Source of the DNA: Cyanobacteriota bacterium erpe_2018_sw_21hr_WHONDRS-SW48-000092_B_bin.40
Lineage (GTDB): Bacteria; Cyanobacteriota; Vampirovibrionia; Obscuribacterales; Obscuribacteraceae
NCBI GenBank assembly: GCA_030917395.1
Contig: JAUPUU010000288.1
Span: 1 to 44,576 of the forward strand
Reading direction: 5' to 3'
Length of the DNA: 44,576 bases
Part shown: one piece after another, positions 26,892 to 35,320 of the stretch
Layout of the letters: every line of letters begins with the position of its first letter
Numbering within the stretch: position 1 is the stretch's first letter
The notes under the pieces: model-generated
Told to the model about the DNA's origin: nothing
Seen by the model: only the letters and a program-made list of their open reading frames with translations
Databases searched by the model: none
Made by a program: the position numbers and the translations under genes

Positions 26892-29519
26892 TTAGTGTTG
26901 TTTTGGGTGGGCTACTGCCCACTGGAAGAATTTATTGTCGGGCAGAAGTGCCAGGGCTTTTTCCAGGAAGGCATGGGCTTTATCTGGCTTGTTTTCAATT
27001 GACAGGGCTTGAGCTGCGCTGCGCATGTAGTTAATCGCCTGGACATTCTTTGCGAATAGTTCGTGATCATATTGTTCGTTGGCCAGTATGTCGCTGGGTT
27101 TGCTGCCAACTGACTCTAAGTCTTTGGCGCACAGTGATGGGCCGCTGAAAGGCAAGAAGAACTCCAGGTAGGGACGGTCGTCGGTGATTACGGCAGTATC
27201 TGCTAAGTATTTGGCCATGGGCTCGCCGTCCATGAGGAAGGTGGACGCCAGGGCGTAGGCATTGCCCAGGCCCACTTCTTCTAAGCTGGTTTGCACCAGG
27301 GGGGTGCGCTCGAGCTTTGCTTGCACTTTGCTTATGTCAAATTTGATTGGTTCCATGGAGGCAATAACAATGGCTTCGCCTGAATCGGGATTCCAAACAG
27401 TGACATAAGGAAAAACTACCATCATAGTTTTGATCATCATTTTCCATAAGGGCGCCGATTCTGTCTCCATCGGCATCCACTGGCAAATCAGGCCGCCTTT
27501 GTTCAGGCGACTTTTGCAGAGCTCGTAGAATTCTTTAGAATAAAGACTAACTACTCCGGCATCACAGGGTGGTGGTGCCTCAAATGAAATGACATCATAT
27601 TTGTTTTCTTTGCGCAGTAAGTAATTGCGCCCATCTTCTATATGAACTGTTTGTTTCGGATTGGCGAGAACATCGCCATTAGTAGGTTTGAAATATTGGC
27701 CGAATTCTATAACAGTAGGAGATAGTTCAACGATATCGAGGTGCTCGACGTCGGGGTGTTTGACTATAGAACCACTGGTGGTGCCAATGCCAAAGCAGAC
27801 ACTGAGGACATTTTTGGGATTGTCATGGAGCAGTACGGGCAGTTCTCCAATCACTCTCATGTAGCGTTGGGCCGTCACTACTGTGCTTGAGTAAAATGTG
27901 CCGTTGACGATTAGTCTTTTTACTCCGCTCTGGTCAAAGAGCAGTACTTTGGCCCCAGCGTCGTCTTTGCATTTTTCTATTTTGCCGCTCATCAGTAGGG
28001 CGTATGAGTTTTCTAGATAGTTTTGTGGTACCAAAGCTAAGAACAGCACTAGCACCAGAAATGGTGCTATAAAAAGTTTGTATTTTGCTTTTTTTGGTTC
28101 AGCGCTAAGGAGGCAGACGAAGCCAGTGCAAACTGACAAGACCATCATTAGTTCAAAGGTTAGTTGTGAGCCCATCAGGGGCAAGAAGGCCAGCCCGGTG
28201 AGGGCTGAGCCGAAGATGCAGCCGAGGGTATTAGCGGCATAGACGCGGCCAACAGCATTGCCAACCTCGTTGGTTTGGCTGGCAGCAATGCCGCCAATAG
28301 CGGGGAAGGAAATACCAATCAAGGTGGCTGGGAAAATCATATAAGTAAAGGCGGATATGACCTGGAACAAAAGCCCTTGGATGTCATGCATCATGAAGAA
28401 GGCCTTGAACACCAGTACTCCTGGTAAGCAGAGGAAACCGATAGCAGAGACAGCTGCTACCGAAAACTGAATTAGGCCTAAGAGGCGCATCTGGTAGAGG
28501 GCGCCGTCGGTGCGCTCATTAGCTTTGGCTAGAAACTTGTTGTTGATCCAGCTGCCTATGGCCAGGCCAAAGAGAAATGAGCTAACCATCAAAGCAAAGC
28601 TGTAGGTGCTTGAATCTGTATAGAATCTGATAAAGCGAATGTAGAGAACTTCGTAGGCTAGCGCTGTAAAGCCAGTCAATGCTGCTGTGCAATAGATTGC
28701 TTGGCGATTGATTGCTTGCCGTTTGATTTTTTCAGGGGCTGGTTGAATTTCTTCTGCCGTTGGGCTGGGGCCCTCGCTCAGGGGTTTGTGGCCTTTTGTT
28801 TTGATGTACACAAGGCACGCCAAGAGACCAACTGTGCCGTTTACTGCTGCGGCAAAATAAGTTGTGCCCGAGACCCCTAGATAGGGAAGTGTGCCAAAGG
28901 TTGCTGCCAGACTGCCAAGAACTGCTCCGAGGGTATTGAGACCGTATAGAAGGGTGAGAAAATGCGCGGCGCGCTCGTGCACACCAGAAAAGTATCTGGT
29001 CAGGATTGGCAAGGTCGCGCCCATAAATATGGTCGGGACCAAAATAAAGATAGTGGCCAGAAGCAGTCTCGCTACGGTTAGATAGGCTGAGCCGCTGGGA
29101 AACAAGTCAACAGTCTTGAGAAACCAGAGGCTGGCGGCACTGAGCCCAGCTGTTACTAGAATGGCGGCAATGCCAATGCTAATTTCCAGCAATCCATAAG
29201 CTAATAAATGAGGAAAATTCTTTCTGTCTGCCAGCTTTCCGCCAATCAGAGCGCCGACTGAAAGACCACCGAGAAAAACTGCCAGGACGCAACTGGTTGC
29301 TTGAGTGCTGTTGCCAACCACCAAGCCTAGTGAGCGTACCCAAACTACTTCGTAAATTAAGGCGCTGAAGCCTGACAAGAATAGAAGAACACAAATGGCG
29401 ATGAGGGCGAACCCAGCCGATTGGTTGATTTCCGATTTATCTACCATCTCGTATCGGTTTTCAAATGGCAAGCAAATAACATGTGACAATTCCCGTGGCG
29501 CCAGCTTCTTGGGGCTCAT
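26892..29519 (-). CDS. MFS-like membrane protein fused to spermidine-synthase-like domain
   Basis: An 875-aa protein. About 14 helices fill residues 35-520, in two similar halves, each starting with a conserved segment (SGFSALIYEVVWVRSLG and LTGFTALAYEVLYIRFIRF). A SpeE-like Rossmann domain follows at about 560-790, with the loop NVLSVCFGIGTTSG near 570 and acid IVELSP. The position of the canonical V-D-S-x-D-P is VISFEAPPPCD (near 643-650), so the usual catalytic Asp is not in place. The last 70 residues resemble a single TPR (NKPDKAHAFLEKALALLPDN). Such fusions are widespread and of unknown reaction; polyamine synthesis is not supported. ATG 29519 or ATG 29447 may be used. It lies 75 bases downstream of the secreted LRR gene. 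Confidence 0.83.
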   Translation of the reverse strand: MSPKKLAPRELSHVICLPFENRYEMVDKSEINQSAGFALIAICVLLFLSGFSALIYEVVWVRSLGLVVGNSTQATSCVLAVFLGGLSVGALIGGKLADRKNFPHLLAYGLLEISIGIAAILVTAGLSAASLWFLKTVDLFPSGSAYLTVARLLLATIFILVPTIFMGATLPILTRYFSGVHERAAHFLTLLYGLNTLGAVLGSLAATFGTLPYLGVSGTTYFAAAVNGTVGLLACLVYIKTKGHKPLSEGPSPTAEEIQPAPEKIKRQAINRQAIYCTAALTGFTALAYEVLYIRFIRFYTDSSTYSFALMVSSFLFGLAIGSWINNKFLAKANERTDGALYQMRLLGLIQFSVAAVSAIGFLCLPGVLVFKAFFMMHDIQGLLFQVISAFTYMIFPATLIGISFPAIGGIAASQTNEVGNAVGRVYAANTLGCIFGSALTGLAFLPLMGSQLTFELMMVLSVCTGFVCLLSAEPKKAKYKLFIAPFLVLVLFLALVPQNYLENSYALLMSGKIEKCKDDAGAKVLLFDQSGVKRLIVNGTFYSSTVVTAQRYMRVIGELPVLLHDNPKNVLSVCFGIGTTSGSIVKHPDVEHLDIVELSPTVIEFGQYFKPTNGDVLANPKQTVHIEDGRNYLLRKENKYDVISFEAPPPCDAGVVSLYSKEFYELCKSRLNKGGLICQWMPMETESAPLWKMMIKTMMVVFPYVTVWNPDSGEAIVIASMEPIKFDISKVQAKLERTPLVQTSLEEVGLGNAYALASTFLMDGEPMAKYLADTAVITDDRPYLEFFLPFSGPSLCAKDLESVGSKPSDILANEQYDHELFAKNVQAINYMRSAAQALSIENKPDKAHAFLEKALALLPDNKFFQWAVAHPKQH

Positions 29520-29594
29520 GGTAGCAAACTTTTGGCTTTTTGTGGCCTGGGCCTGATTAAATCTGCCTTTGAGTGATATCGCCGGTAGTGACTG

Positions 29595-30512
29595 CTATGG
29601 CTTCACTATTCCTGGCAAAGCATTGTATAGCTTTACGTACAGGGGTAATTCTTCGGTCGCTACTTGCACGTGCAATTCTTCCAGGTTGGTCAGCTTTTCT
29701 AGCTGCATCATTGTTTCTTTTGACCAACGACGCTTGCCCAGCCAGAGAACTTTTAAATTTTTGAAGCGAGGAAAGAAAGCAACGGCCGCGTCGTCATACT
29801 GACTTTCTTGAATGCTTAGAAATTCAAGAGCGGGCAGGTTTTGCAGTATGGCGAAATCGCGCAGGGTGAGGTTGGCATTGCTCAGCTCTAGCTTTCTCAA
29901 AAATTTTGCTTGCCCGATTTCTTTGAGGAGCGCCATTGTATTTCCTGTCAGGGCCAACGAATTGAGCTGCTTTAGTGGCCTGATTTTGCCGGCAATTGCT
30001 GTATCTAGCCCTTGAATTCGGTCGAATTGCAAATTCTTCAATTGGGGCAGACTGTTGATAGATGAAAGTACTTCGCTATCTAAATGAATACCGCTAATGC
30101 GCAGGGTCTCTATGGTTTCTTTTGCCGCTAACTGTTGCAGTAATCGGGTGCCTTCTTTGCTTTTGATCTCGATACCAGATATGGCGCCGCTAAAGCCATT
30201 GATCAAGTCTGGATTTTGCAGGAGATAGGTAGAGGGAACAAGGACCACCTTGCTTTGGCTCGGTAACTCAACGCGGCCGCAGGCGCTGATGCTTTTGCCC
30301 CGCTGTCCCGCTTGGCGAGCCAATTGTAAAGTGCCGAGCCTAGGTCCTAAAGGGAATAGCAGCACTTTGCCATTTTTCAGCTTTGCTTTGATTTCGGGAT
30401 GATAGAAAGAGCTACTTTGGGCACTAGCATTGCCGCCTTCATTGCCGGAGGTAAGCCCTATTAGGCAGAGTGAGAGTAGGATTTTGCCAACAATTTTTAG
30501 TACCTGGGGCAC
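29595..30512 (-). CDS. Secreted LRR-like protein sharing the kinase sensor module
   Basis: A 305-aa exported protein. A signal peptide covers residues 1-32 (hydrophobic core ILLSLCLIGL, ending NASAQS). A small module follows (K49-V-L-L-F-P54, C78-G-R-V-E, V92-P-S), then five or six leucine-rich-repeat-like units from about 130 to 290 (LPQLKNLQFDRIQGL, LRKLELSNANLTLRDF, LPALEFLSIQESQYDD). The same module and spacing occur in the C-terminal part of the membrane kinase at 1261. Start is GTG at 30512, with AAAGG about nine bases upstream. It is divergent from the GT-C-like gene at 30618. It could act as a soluble partner or competitor for a surface ligand; that is speculation. Confidence 0.78.
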   Translation of the reverse strand: MPQVLKIVGKILLSLCLIGLTSGNEGGNASAQSSSFYHPEIKAKLKNGKVLLFPLGPRLGTLQLARQAGQRGKSISACGRVELPSQSKVVLVPSTYLLQNPDLINGFSGAISGIEIKSKEGTRLLQQLAAKETIETLRISGIHLDSEVLSSINSLPQLKNLQFDRIQGLDTAIAGKIRPLKQLNSLALTGNTMALLKEIGQAKFLRKLELSNANLTLRDFAILQNLPALEFLSIQESQYDDAAVAFFPRFKNLKVLWLGKRRWSKETMMQLEKLTNLEELHVQVATEELPLYVKLYNALPGIVKP

Positions 30513-30617
30513 TTGCTTTAACCTTTACTCTCATGGCTCTAGGCCTCTAGGAATAGTTTAAACTAGCTAGATGTGATTAACAGTGCAGATAGTTAAATCA
30601 AAGGAAGCCAAGGGCCT

Positions 30618-32225
30618 GTGGCAACTGCCTCAAATCGCCGCATCGACAATCTACTGCTCTGGCCGGTAGTGACTGCCATCTTCTTGGCTCTGGTCTTTTT
30701 GTACTACCAGGGCTGGTCGGTGGCTTTGCTGTCGCCTTATGCTTTAACCGATGAAGGTGCTTCGATGTGGGCATCCTTGTCTCTATCGGAGAACCGCAAC
30801 GCTTATGAATTTGCCCGCCTGGTTCATCAGCCCTGGTATTGCATAGCTTATCCACCAGTTTATTTTTCTTTGCTGGGTTGGCTGTTCAAGTTAGTTGGTC
30901 CGGTTTTTTATCCGATGCGCATGGTCAGCATGATTTGTTTGATCATAACTTTGGTGATCTCTTATCGCGTCTTTACCCTTAGCGGTTGCTCGCGTCTAGC
31001 TCGGGTGATTGGTTTATTGACCTTGTCATCGTTTTATACGATCTGGGCTTATTCGGCTCGCGGTCGGGTCGACATGCTCGGCTTGATGTTTATGGTTATG
31101 GCCGTTCAGCAGTATCTTGTTTTAGCCCGCAAACCAAAAGACGACAATCTTTTTCGCTTGCCGCGCTTAATCGTGGTGGCCACTCTTTGTTTGATGGCTG
31201 CTTTCACTAAGCAAGCTTTTGTCTTGGTTGTGCCCGCTGTGGCGGCTGCGCTTATTATTGGTCGACAGTGGCGACTTTCAATATTGTTTATGGCTCTTAG
31301 TACTTTTCTTGCCATTGCCGCAGCCTGGCTAATCAATAGTGCCACCGCCAGTGGTTTTCTCGCTCATATGGCATTTGCTCAGGGTTCGCCATTTCTCTGG
31401 AATGCTTTTTGCTCTCATGTCACCTGGTTGGGCTCAGACTGCCTTTTGCTATTGCTTTCACCAATTGCTTTAGTGTTGGCAATGATTGGTTATTTTAGAG
31501 ATCGCGAGCGTCGCGAAGGGCCCTATCGCCATCAGCTCTCTGCCCTGGTATTGGCTGGTACTTTATTTAGTCTTGCTGCACTGCAAGTTTTTTATGCTCT
31601 CGGAGTAGAGTTTGCTAAAGTCGATGAAATCATCATTTTGGCTTGGCCAACGGCTTGGTTGGTGGCTGTTTCGGCCGATCATGTCAAGCGCCGCTACCTG
31701 GTTGTTATGTTTATGGTTTTGGCCGTAGCCATCTATGTAATTGCTCACCTTGGTGGCCGCTTCAATCGCTCAGTTGAACCGATGATTGACGCTCGCGAAG
31801 TGATGAAAAGCACGCGCTTCACCAAAGATTTGATGCTTTGTGAAGACTGTTCTGTCGCGCTTGATCTTGAGGCTGTTCCTGAATTTGTTGATCCCGCCTG
31901 CTTCATGCAAAAATGGAAAGCAGTACCTGATCAGTTTGAAAAACACATGGCTGAGATCAAAGAGCGAATTAGCCAGAAAAAATATGGTGCAATTGTCATC
32001 AATTCACGTGATGGCTGTTTGCTGAAACCTTATTATTATTGGGATGAGTCGGTTATTCGCGCCATAAAAGATAACTACAAAGTAGTACTAGAGTTTCCTG
32101 ATGAAGGGCGCATGCAAGATTTTTATTTGCCGCGCTCGTCTGCTCCTGAATTGCCTAATTCTAAACCGACCAAGGGATTTGAACTGAACGGTAGTTCACC
32201 ACTTGAGGCACCAAAGAATCAATAA
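30618..32225 (+). CDS. GT-C-like (GT39/ArnT-type) membrane glycosyltransferase
   Basis: A 535-aa protein with about 11 helices between residues 12 and 385 and a soluble C-terminal part (390-535). The first external loop has LTDEGASMWASLSLSENRNA, with the D-E pair typical of ArnT/PMT-like GT-C enzymes, then YPPVYFSLLGWLF, a common GT-C signature. The start is GTG at 30618, behind an AAGGAAG/AAGGG purine-rich ribosome site. It is transcribed alone, divergent from the LRR gene and convergent with the DUF362 gene (12-base gap). Likely a lipid-phosphate-sugar dependent transferase on the outer face of the membrane; specificity is unknown. Confidence 0.82.
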   Translation: MATASNRRIDNLLLWPVVTAIFLALVFLYYQGWSVALLSPYALTDEGASMWASLSLSENRNAYEFARLVHQPWYCIAYPPVYFSLLGWLFKLVGPVFYPMRMVSMICLIITLVISYRVFTLSGCSRLARVIGLLTLSSFYTIWAYSARGRVDMLGLMFMVMAVQQYLVLARKPKDDNLFRLPRLIVVATLCLMAAFTKQAFVLVVPAVAAALIIGRQWRLSILFMALSTFLAIAAAWLINSATASGFLAHMAFAQGSPFLWNAFCSHVTWLGSDCLLLLLSPIALVLAMIGYFRDRERREGPYRHQLSALVLAGTLFSLAALQVFYALGVEFAKVDEIIILAWPTAWLVAVSADHVKRRYLVVMFMVLAVAIYVIAHLGGRFNRSVEPMIDAREVMKSTRFTKDLMLCEDCSVALDLEAVPEFVDPACFMQKWKAVPDQFEKHMAEIKERISQKKYGAIVINSRDGCLLKPYYYWDESVIRAIKDNYKVVLEFPDEGRMQDFYLPRSSAPELPNSKPTKGFELNGSSPLEAPKNQ

Positions 32226-32237
32226 TTTGCTATGGCG

Positions 32238-33314
32238 CTAACTGCCCTGGCTGCCTGCGTCTTTGAGTAGTTCCTTGTTGCTGCCAAAAGTAATGGGCAT
32301 GGCATAGGTCTGGGCTATGGTGGCAATAGTCGGACCAATCACATCAATTTCGGATTCTTCGATGTTGCCAACAACTTCACCAGCCATGCGCAAATACTTG
32401 TAGTCAGTGGGTTTAAGTTTCATTATTCGGGCGCAGGTGGCATCGATAGCAGCTAAGTCTTGGCCTAAAACAATGTAGCCCAAGTGTTTGGCGTCGCCAT
32501 TAATTGGGCCGTCTCCTTCCATGGTGACGATGGCATCAACAAAGCCAAACGCAGGCTTGATCAGGTGCTGCAAGTCAATAATAGAGTTGGGAATGCCGCG
32601 CACATGCAAGAGGTTTTTGGGCCAACCATACTTGCGCCCGGGCACGGTGCCGAATAAGTTTTTCATAGAACAAGTTAGGCCCACCCAGTGGTGCGTTTTT
32701 AGCTTTGGTACGCTGACGACGGCATCGGCTTCAGCAATGGTTTTAGGCAGGAAGAATTGATCTAATTTGGTGAAACCATTTTTGTTATCGAATTCAACTA
32801 TATCGTCAAGGTTGAGATCGACAAAAGGCACATCCATTTCTTTGCAAGCCTTGCCCAGGCCCGTTACGTCTAGCAAATATTCTGTATCGCGCATGTGACC
32901 TGGGCCTTCTGCCACAGTGACAGCTTTAGCACCGAGGTGCCAGGCCAGTTTGATTGCGGCGATTAAGACGGCCGGGTTTGTCGTTACTGGTTTGCCTTCT
33001 CGATACTCCACCATATTTGGTTTCAGTACTACCGATTTGTTTTTGAAATCAGGTAAATGCAAAGAGGAGAGCTGGGGTTTGATAGTTTCAAACACATCTT
33101 CCTCATAACTCTGGCAGGCGAGAATGCCTACTTGTGAGCGCCCTTTTCTGCGCCAGGAGCGCTGTTCATCAGTGATATGCAGCGGGCTCGGTAGGTTCGG
33201 GTCTGATTGGCTGCATCCTTCTATAGAAGTTGCTACGGCGGCAGCGGCGGCGGTGCCAGCAGCAACTTTGAGAAAATCACGGCGATTCAGTTCGTCGTCA
33301 CTATTGCTGCTCAT
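32238..33314 (-). CDS. Tat-exported DUF362 protein
   Basis: A 358-aa protein beginning with a twin-arginine signal (ELNRRDFLKVAAGTAAAAAVA), followed by IEGCSQ, a poor lipobox. The DUF362 domain fills the rest: VVLKPNMVEY, HLGAKAVTVAEGPG, VSVPKLKTHHWVGLTCSMKNLFG and IDATCARIMKLKP. The family is often associated with iron-sulfur or redox functions, but no Cys cluster is visible here and the reaction is unknown. Tat export implies a folded, possibly cofactor-containing protein outside the membrane. ATG 33314 is preferred because AGGAAGGAG ends three bases upstream; the GTG at 33329 would place that ribosome site inside the gene. It lies 16 bases downstream of the cyclase-like gene, forming a two-gene operon. 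Confidence 0.85.
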   Translation of the reverse strand: MSSNSDDELNRRDFLKVAAGTAAAAAVATSIEGCSQSDPNLPSPLHITDEQRSWRRKGRSQVGILACQSYEEDVFETIKPQLSSLHLPDFKNKSVVLKPNMVEYREGKPVTTNPAVLIAAIKLAWHLGAKAVTVAEGPGHMRDTEYLLDVTGLGKACKEMDVPFVDLNLDDIVEFDNKNGFTKLDQFFLPKTIAEADAVVSVPKLKTHHWVGLTCSMKNLFGTVPGRKYGWPKNLLHVRGIPNSIIDLQHLIKPAFGFVDAIVTMEGDGPINGDAKHLGYIVLGQDLAAIDATCARIMKLKPTDYKYLRMAGEVVGNIEESEIDVIGPTIATIAQTYAMPITFGSNKELLKDAGSQGS

Positions 33315-33330
33315 GGGCTCCTTCCTCACT

Positions 33331-34299
33331 TTATTTTGTCAGATTAAGAACATGCATACTACTGTCTTTGTCGGCTTGCAAGGCCAGGGCCGCTAGAGCA
33401 GTAGCTACTATTGAAGTAGCAAAGCTACCATCTGGTTTCTGTCTATTAATTAGGTATTTGATTTCTTCGTGGGCTGGCTGTTGATAAGCCATTAAAGCTA
33501 GTGCTGAAACTGCCAGAGAAAGACTAGAAGTGTCTTGGTTGGAAAGGCTCTTCAAATATTTTAGGGCGCTTTGCACCGCCGGGTTTTCGCTCTGATCTTG
33601 CAATGCTAAAAGTGCTTCAGCGGTGGTCAATCGGTAGGGTGGTAAGTACTGTTCTAAGGTGATGTTGTTGCCGTGATTCCAGCCACCATCTTTGCAGGCA
33701 TGTTCTAACAAAAATTGATTGGCAAACCCGACTATGCGCACGTACAGTTCATCTTTGGGTAAGCCTGGAAATTTAAGGGCGAGAAGGTTATAGGCAGTGG
33801 GTTCGACCCAATGGTAGCAGTCCGGATCCCAGGGCCAGCCACGACCATAGGCGAGGGCCTTTGGTCCTTGAGATATAAGTAGTAGCAAACGAGCGATCGG
33901 CTGATAAAACTCGACCCGGCTGTCTAATAAACGAGCAAGACCTAGTTTGAGCGCTCTTTTTACATCCTTGTTCTGGGCAATTTCTTCGTGTTCTGCTGCC
34001 AGCAGCCGCAAGCACAACATAGATGGTCCTGAATTCCAGTCTGAGCGACCAGCTGCCGGTTCGGTAGACCAACCGCCATCTTTATTTTGGTTGGTGGCTA
34101 GAAATTGAGCGGTACCTTTGGCAACATCAAGATTCTGGCGCAGGGCTAGGGCTGACCAGGCTGTAGCTTCCATCGAAGGCTGACCCGCTACTTTATATGG
34201 AAACCAGCCAGACGCATCTTGATTTAGACGCAGAAAGTCAAGGGCTTTTGTCAGTGCCCGGCTGCTGTCTTGCGCCTTTAGCTTGGAGTCGGATACCAA
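33331..34299 (-). CDS. Squalene-cyclase/prenyltransferase-fold alpha-toroid protein
   Basis: A 322-aa soluble protein made of repeated alpha-hairpins of the terpene cyclase/prenyltransferase fold. QW-like turns are visible as NQDASGWFPY, NQNKDGGWSTEP, ACKDGGWNHGNN and RQKPDGSFAT. The protonating DxDD motif of squalene-hopene cyclase is not present, and the length is half that of triterpene cyclases, so this is a binding or processing protein with a cyclase-like barrel rather than a hopanoid cyclase. Start is TTG at 34299, supported by AGAGGT five bases upstream. No signal peptide is seen although its operon partner is exported. Function unknown. Confidence 0.78.
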   Translation of the reverse strand: MVSDSKLKAQDSSRALTKALDFLRLNQDASGWFPYKVAGQPSMEATAWSALALRQNLDVAKGTAQFLATNQNKDGGWSTEPAAGRSDWNSGPSMLCLRLLAAEHEEIAQNKDVKRALKLGLARLLDSRVEFYQPIARLLLLISQGPKALAYGRGWPWDPDCYHWVEPTAYNLLALKFPGLPKDELYVRIVGFANQFLLEHACKDGGWNHGNNITLEQYLPPYRLTTAEALLALQDQSENPAVQSALKYLKSLSNQDTSSLSLAVSALALMAYQQPAHEEIKYLINRQKPDGSFATSIVATALAALALQADKDSSMHVLNLTK

Positions 34300-34853
34300 G
34301 GGAAACCTCTTTTTCGTACAAAAGTACAGCTATGTAGTCCATTGTACGTCCGGATTAGACCAGGCAAAGGTTGCCTGCAAGTCTTATTAGGGCAAATGCG
34401 AAGAAAAACTTAACATCTCGACGCCCACAGAATCGTGCTTCGCAGCTATTTTTCGCGAAATGTATTGCAGCTAACAGAAATTTGGAGCAGAGGCACTAGG
34501 CAGCCCGGGGATGTCAAGGTAAGATCAGAGAGTTGGTTACAGAGAAGTGACCAGCGCCGGTCCTGTCCTAAATGTACTAGCTGTTTTTTCTGTTGTTTCT
34601 GTGTCTTTTGCGCTAATCATTCTTACCTGGTCGGATGTTTGATTATTCATGCGCAAGGGAATGTTCAAAAGGCTAGGGTGTGTTTTTGAGAGGTAGTACT
34701 ATCGATTAAGTGTTTTCTTTTCTTTCTTTCTTTTAGAGTTACTAAAGTCATACAGTCTTACGTGTTCGGTTTCTTTATTTTGCGCAACTAACCTTTAAAG
34801 GTTCCAATGTTGCGTGTAATATGGTTTACTCGAATCCGTCCCAGGAGGTACAC
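34300..34853. other. Long intergenic region upstream of the Flp pilin
   Basis: 554 bases without a convincing gene; an 84-codon frame at 34435-34689 has no ribosome site and a low-complexity Cys-rich translation. The region carries the ribosome site of the leftward cyclase-like gene (34300-34312), a GTAC-AAAA-GTAC palindrome at 34316-34327, and a 23-base pyrimidine tract of CTTT units near 34712-34734. A nested palindrome at 34783-34814 and the AGGAGG ribosome site of the pilin complete it. It probably holds the regulated pilin promoter and a long leader. Confidence 0.6.
34783..34814 (+). promoter_or_regulatory. Nested inverted repeat upstream of the first Flp pilin
   Basis: A perfect 14-base palindrome AACCTTTAAAGGTT (34790-34803) sits between outer arms CGCAAC (34783-34788) and GTTGCG (34809-34814). 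It ends about 30 bases before the pilin ribosome site. It could be a dimeric repressor/activator site in DNA or a hairpin in the leader mRNA. Confidence 0.45.
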
Positions 34854-35060
34854 ATGAGCGAAACAATTAACAGATTTATTAGCGACGAGTCCGGACAAGG
34901 TATTACAGAATATGGCGCCATCTTGGCATTCGTAGCCATTCTAGTAGCACTTGTGTTCTCAATTACCCAAGGTGCATTGACCTCTGCGATTTCGAAGGCC
35001 TTCAGCGCTGTCGTATCACAGTTGAACAACTTGTCTAGTGCTGCAGCCAACGCGTCGTAG
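34854..35060 (+). CDS. flp: Flp-type prepilin 1
   Basis: A 68-aa type IVb (Flp/Fap) prepilin. A 14-residue charged leader ends in Gly, followed by the G/XXXXEY processing site (SG-QGITEYG). The hydrophobic pilin helix comes next (AILAFVAILVALVFSI), with a short tail rich in Ser and Ala (LSSAAANAS). AGGAGG lies six bases before the ATG, the strongest ribosome site in the window, as expected for an abundant pilin. A strong terminator follows the gene, so most transcripts should end after it. The prepilin peptidase that would cut the leader is not seen in the window. Confidence 0.92.
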   Translation: MSETINRFISDESGQGITEYGAILAFVAILVALVFSITQGALTSAISKAFSAVVSQLNNLSSAAANAS

Positions 35061-35115
35061 TGACTCTACCGCCTGAGCTAGCAATTGTTTCAGGCAGTTA
35101 GTTTCAGTAACTTGT

Positions 35116-35164
35116 AAACATGGTGGCAGGCCAAATTTGTTCTGCCACCATGTTTTGCTTTATT
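35116..35164 (+). terminator. Strong intrinsic terminator after Flp pilin 1
   Basis: A perfect 12-bp stem (35118-35129 with 35142-35153), extendable by two A-T pairs, encloses a 12-base loop and is followed by a T-rich stretch (ttttgctttatt). A weaker stem GCCTGA/TCAGGC lies just upstream (35071-35095). This should isolate high-level expression of pilin 1 from the downstream genes. Confidence 0.8.
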
Positions 35165-35320
35165 GAGTAAATGCTCTACACGCTCGACATCTGAGTCTTG
35201 TAAAGACCAGTGCTTCTGATATAGGCGTTGCTGAGCGCTATGTTTAAACTTACCACCGTATCAGTGCTATATGGCTATGTCGACTGTTTATATTCAGCCT
35301 TTGCGCAAGAGGGTAAAATT

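Noticed and set aside
33331-34299. Squalene-hopene cyclase
   Set aside because: Half the expected length and no DxDD motif; only the fold-type repeats are present.
34435-34689. 84-codon plus-strand frame upstream of the pilin gene
   Set aside because: No ribosome site, a Cys/Phe-rich unlikely translation, and position in a regulatory region; treated as non-coding.
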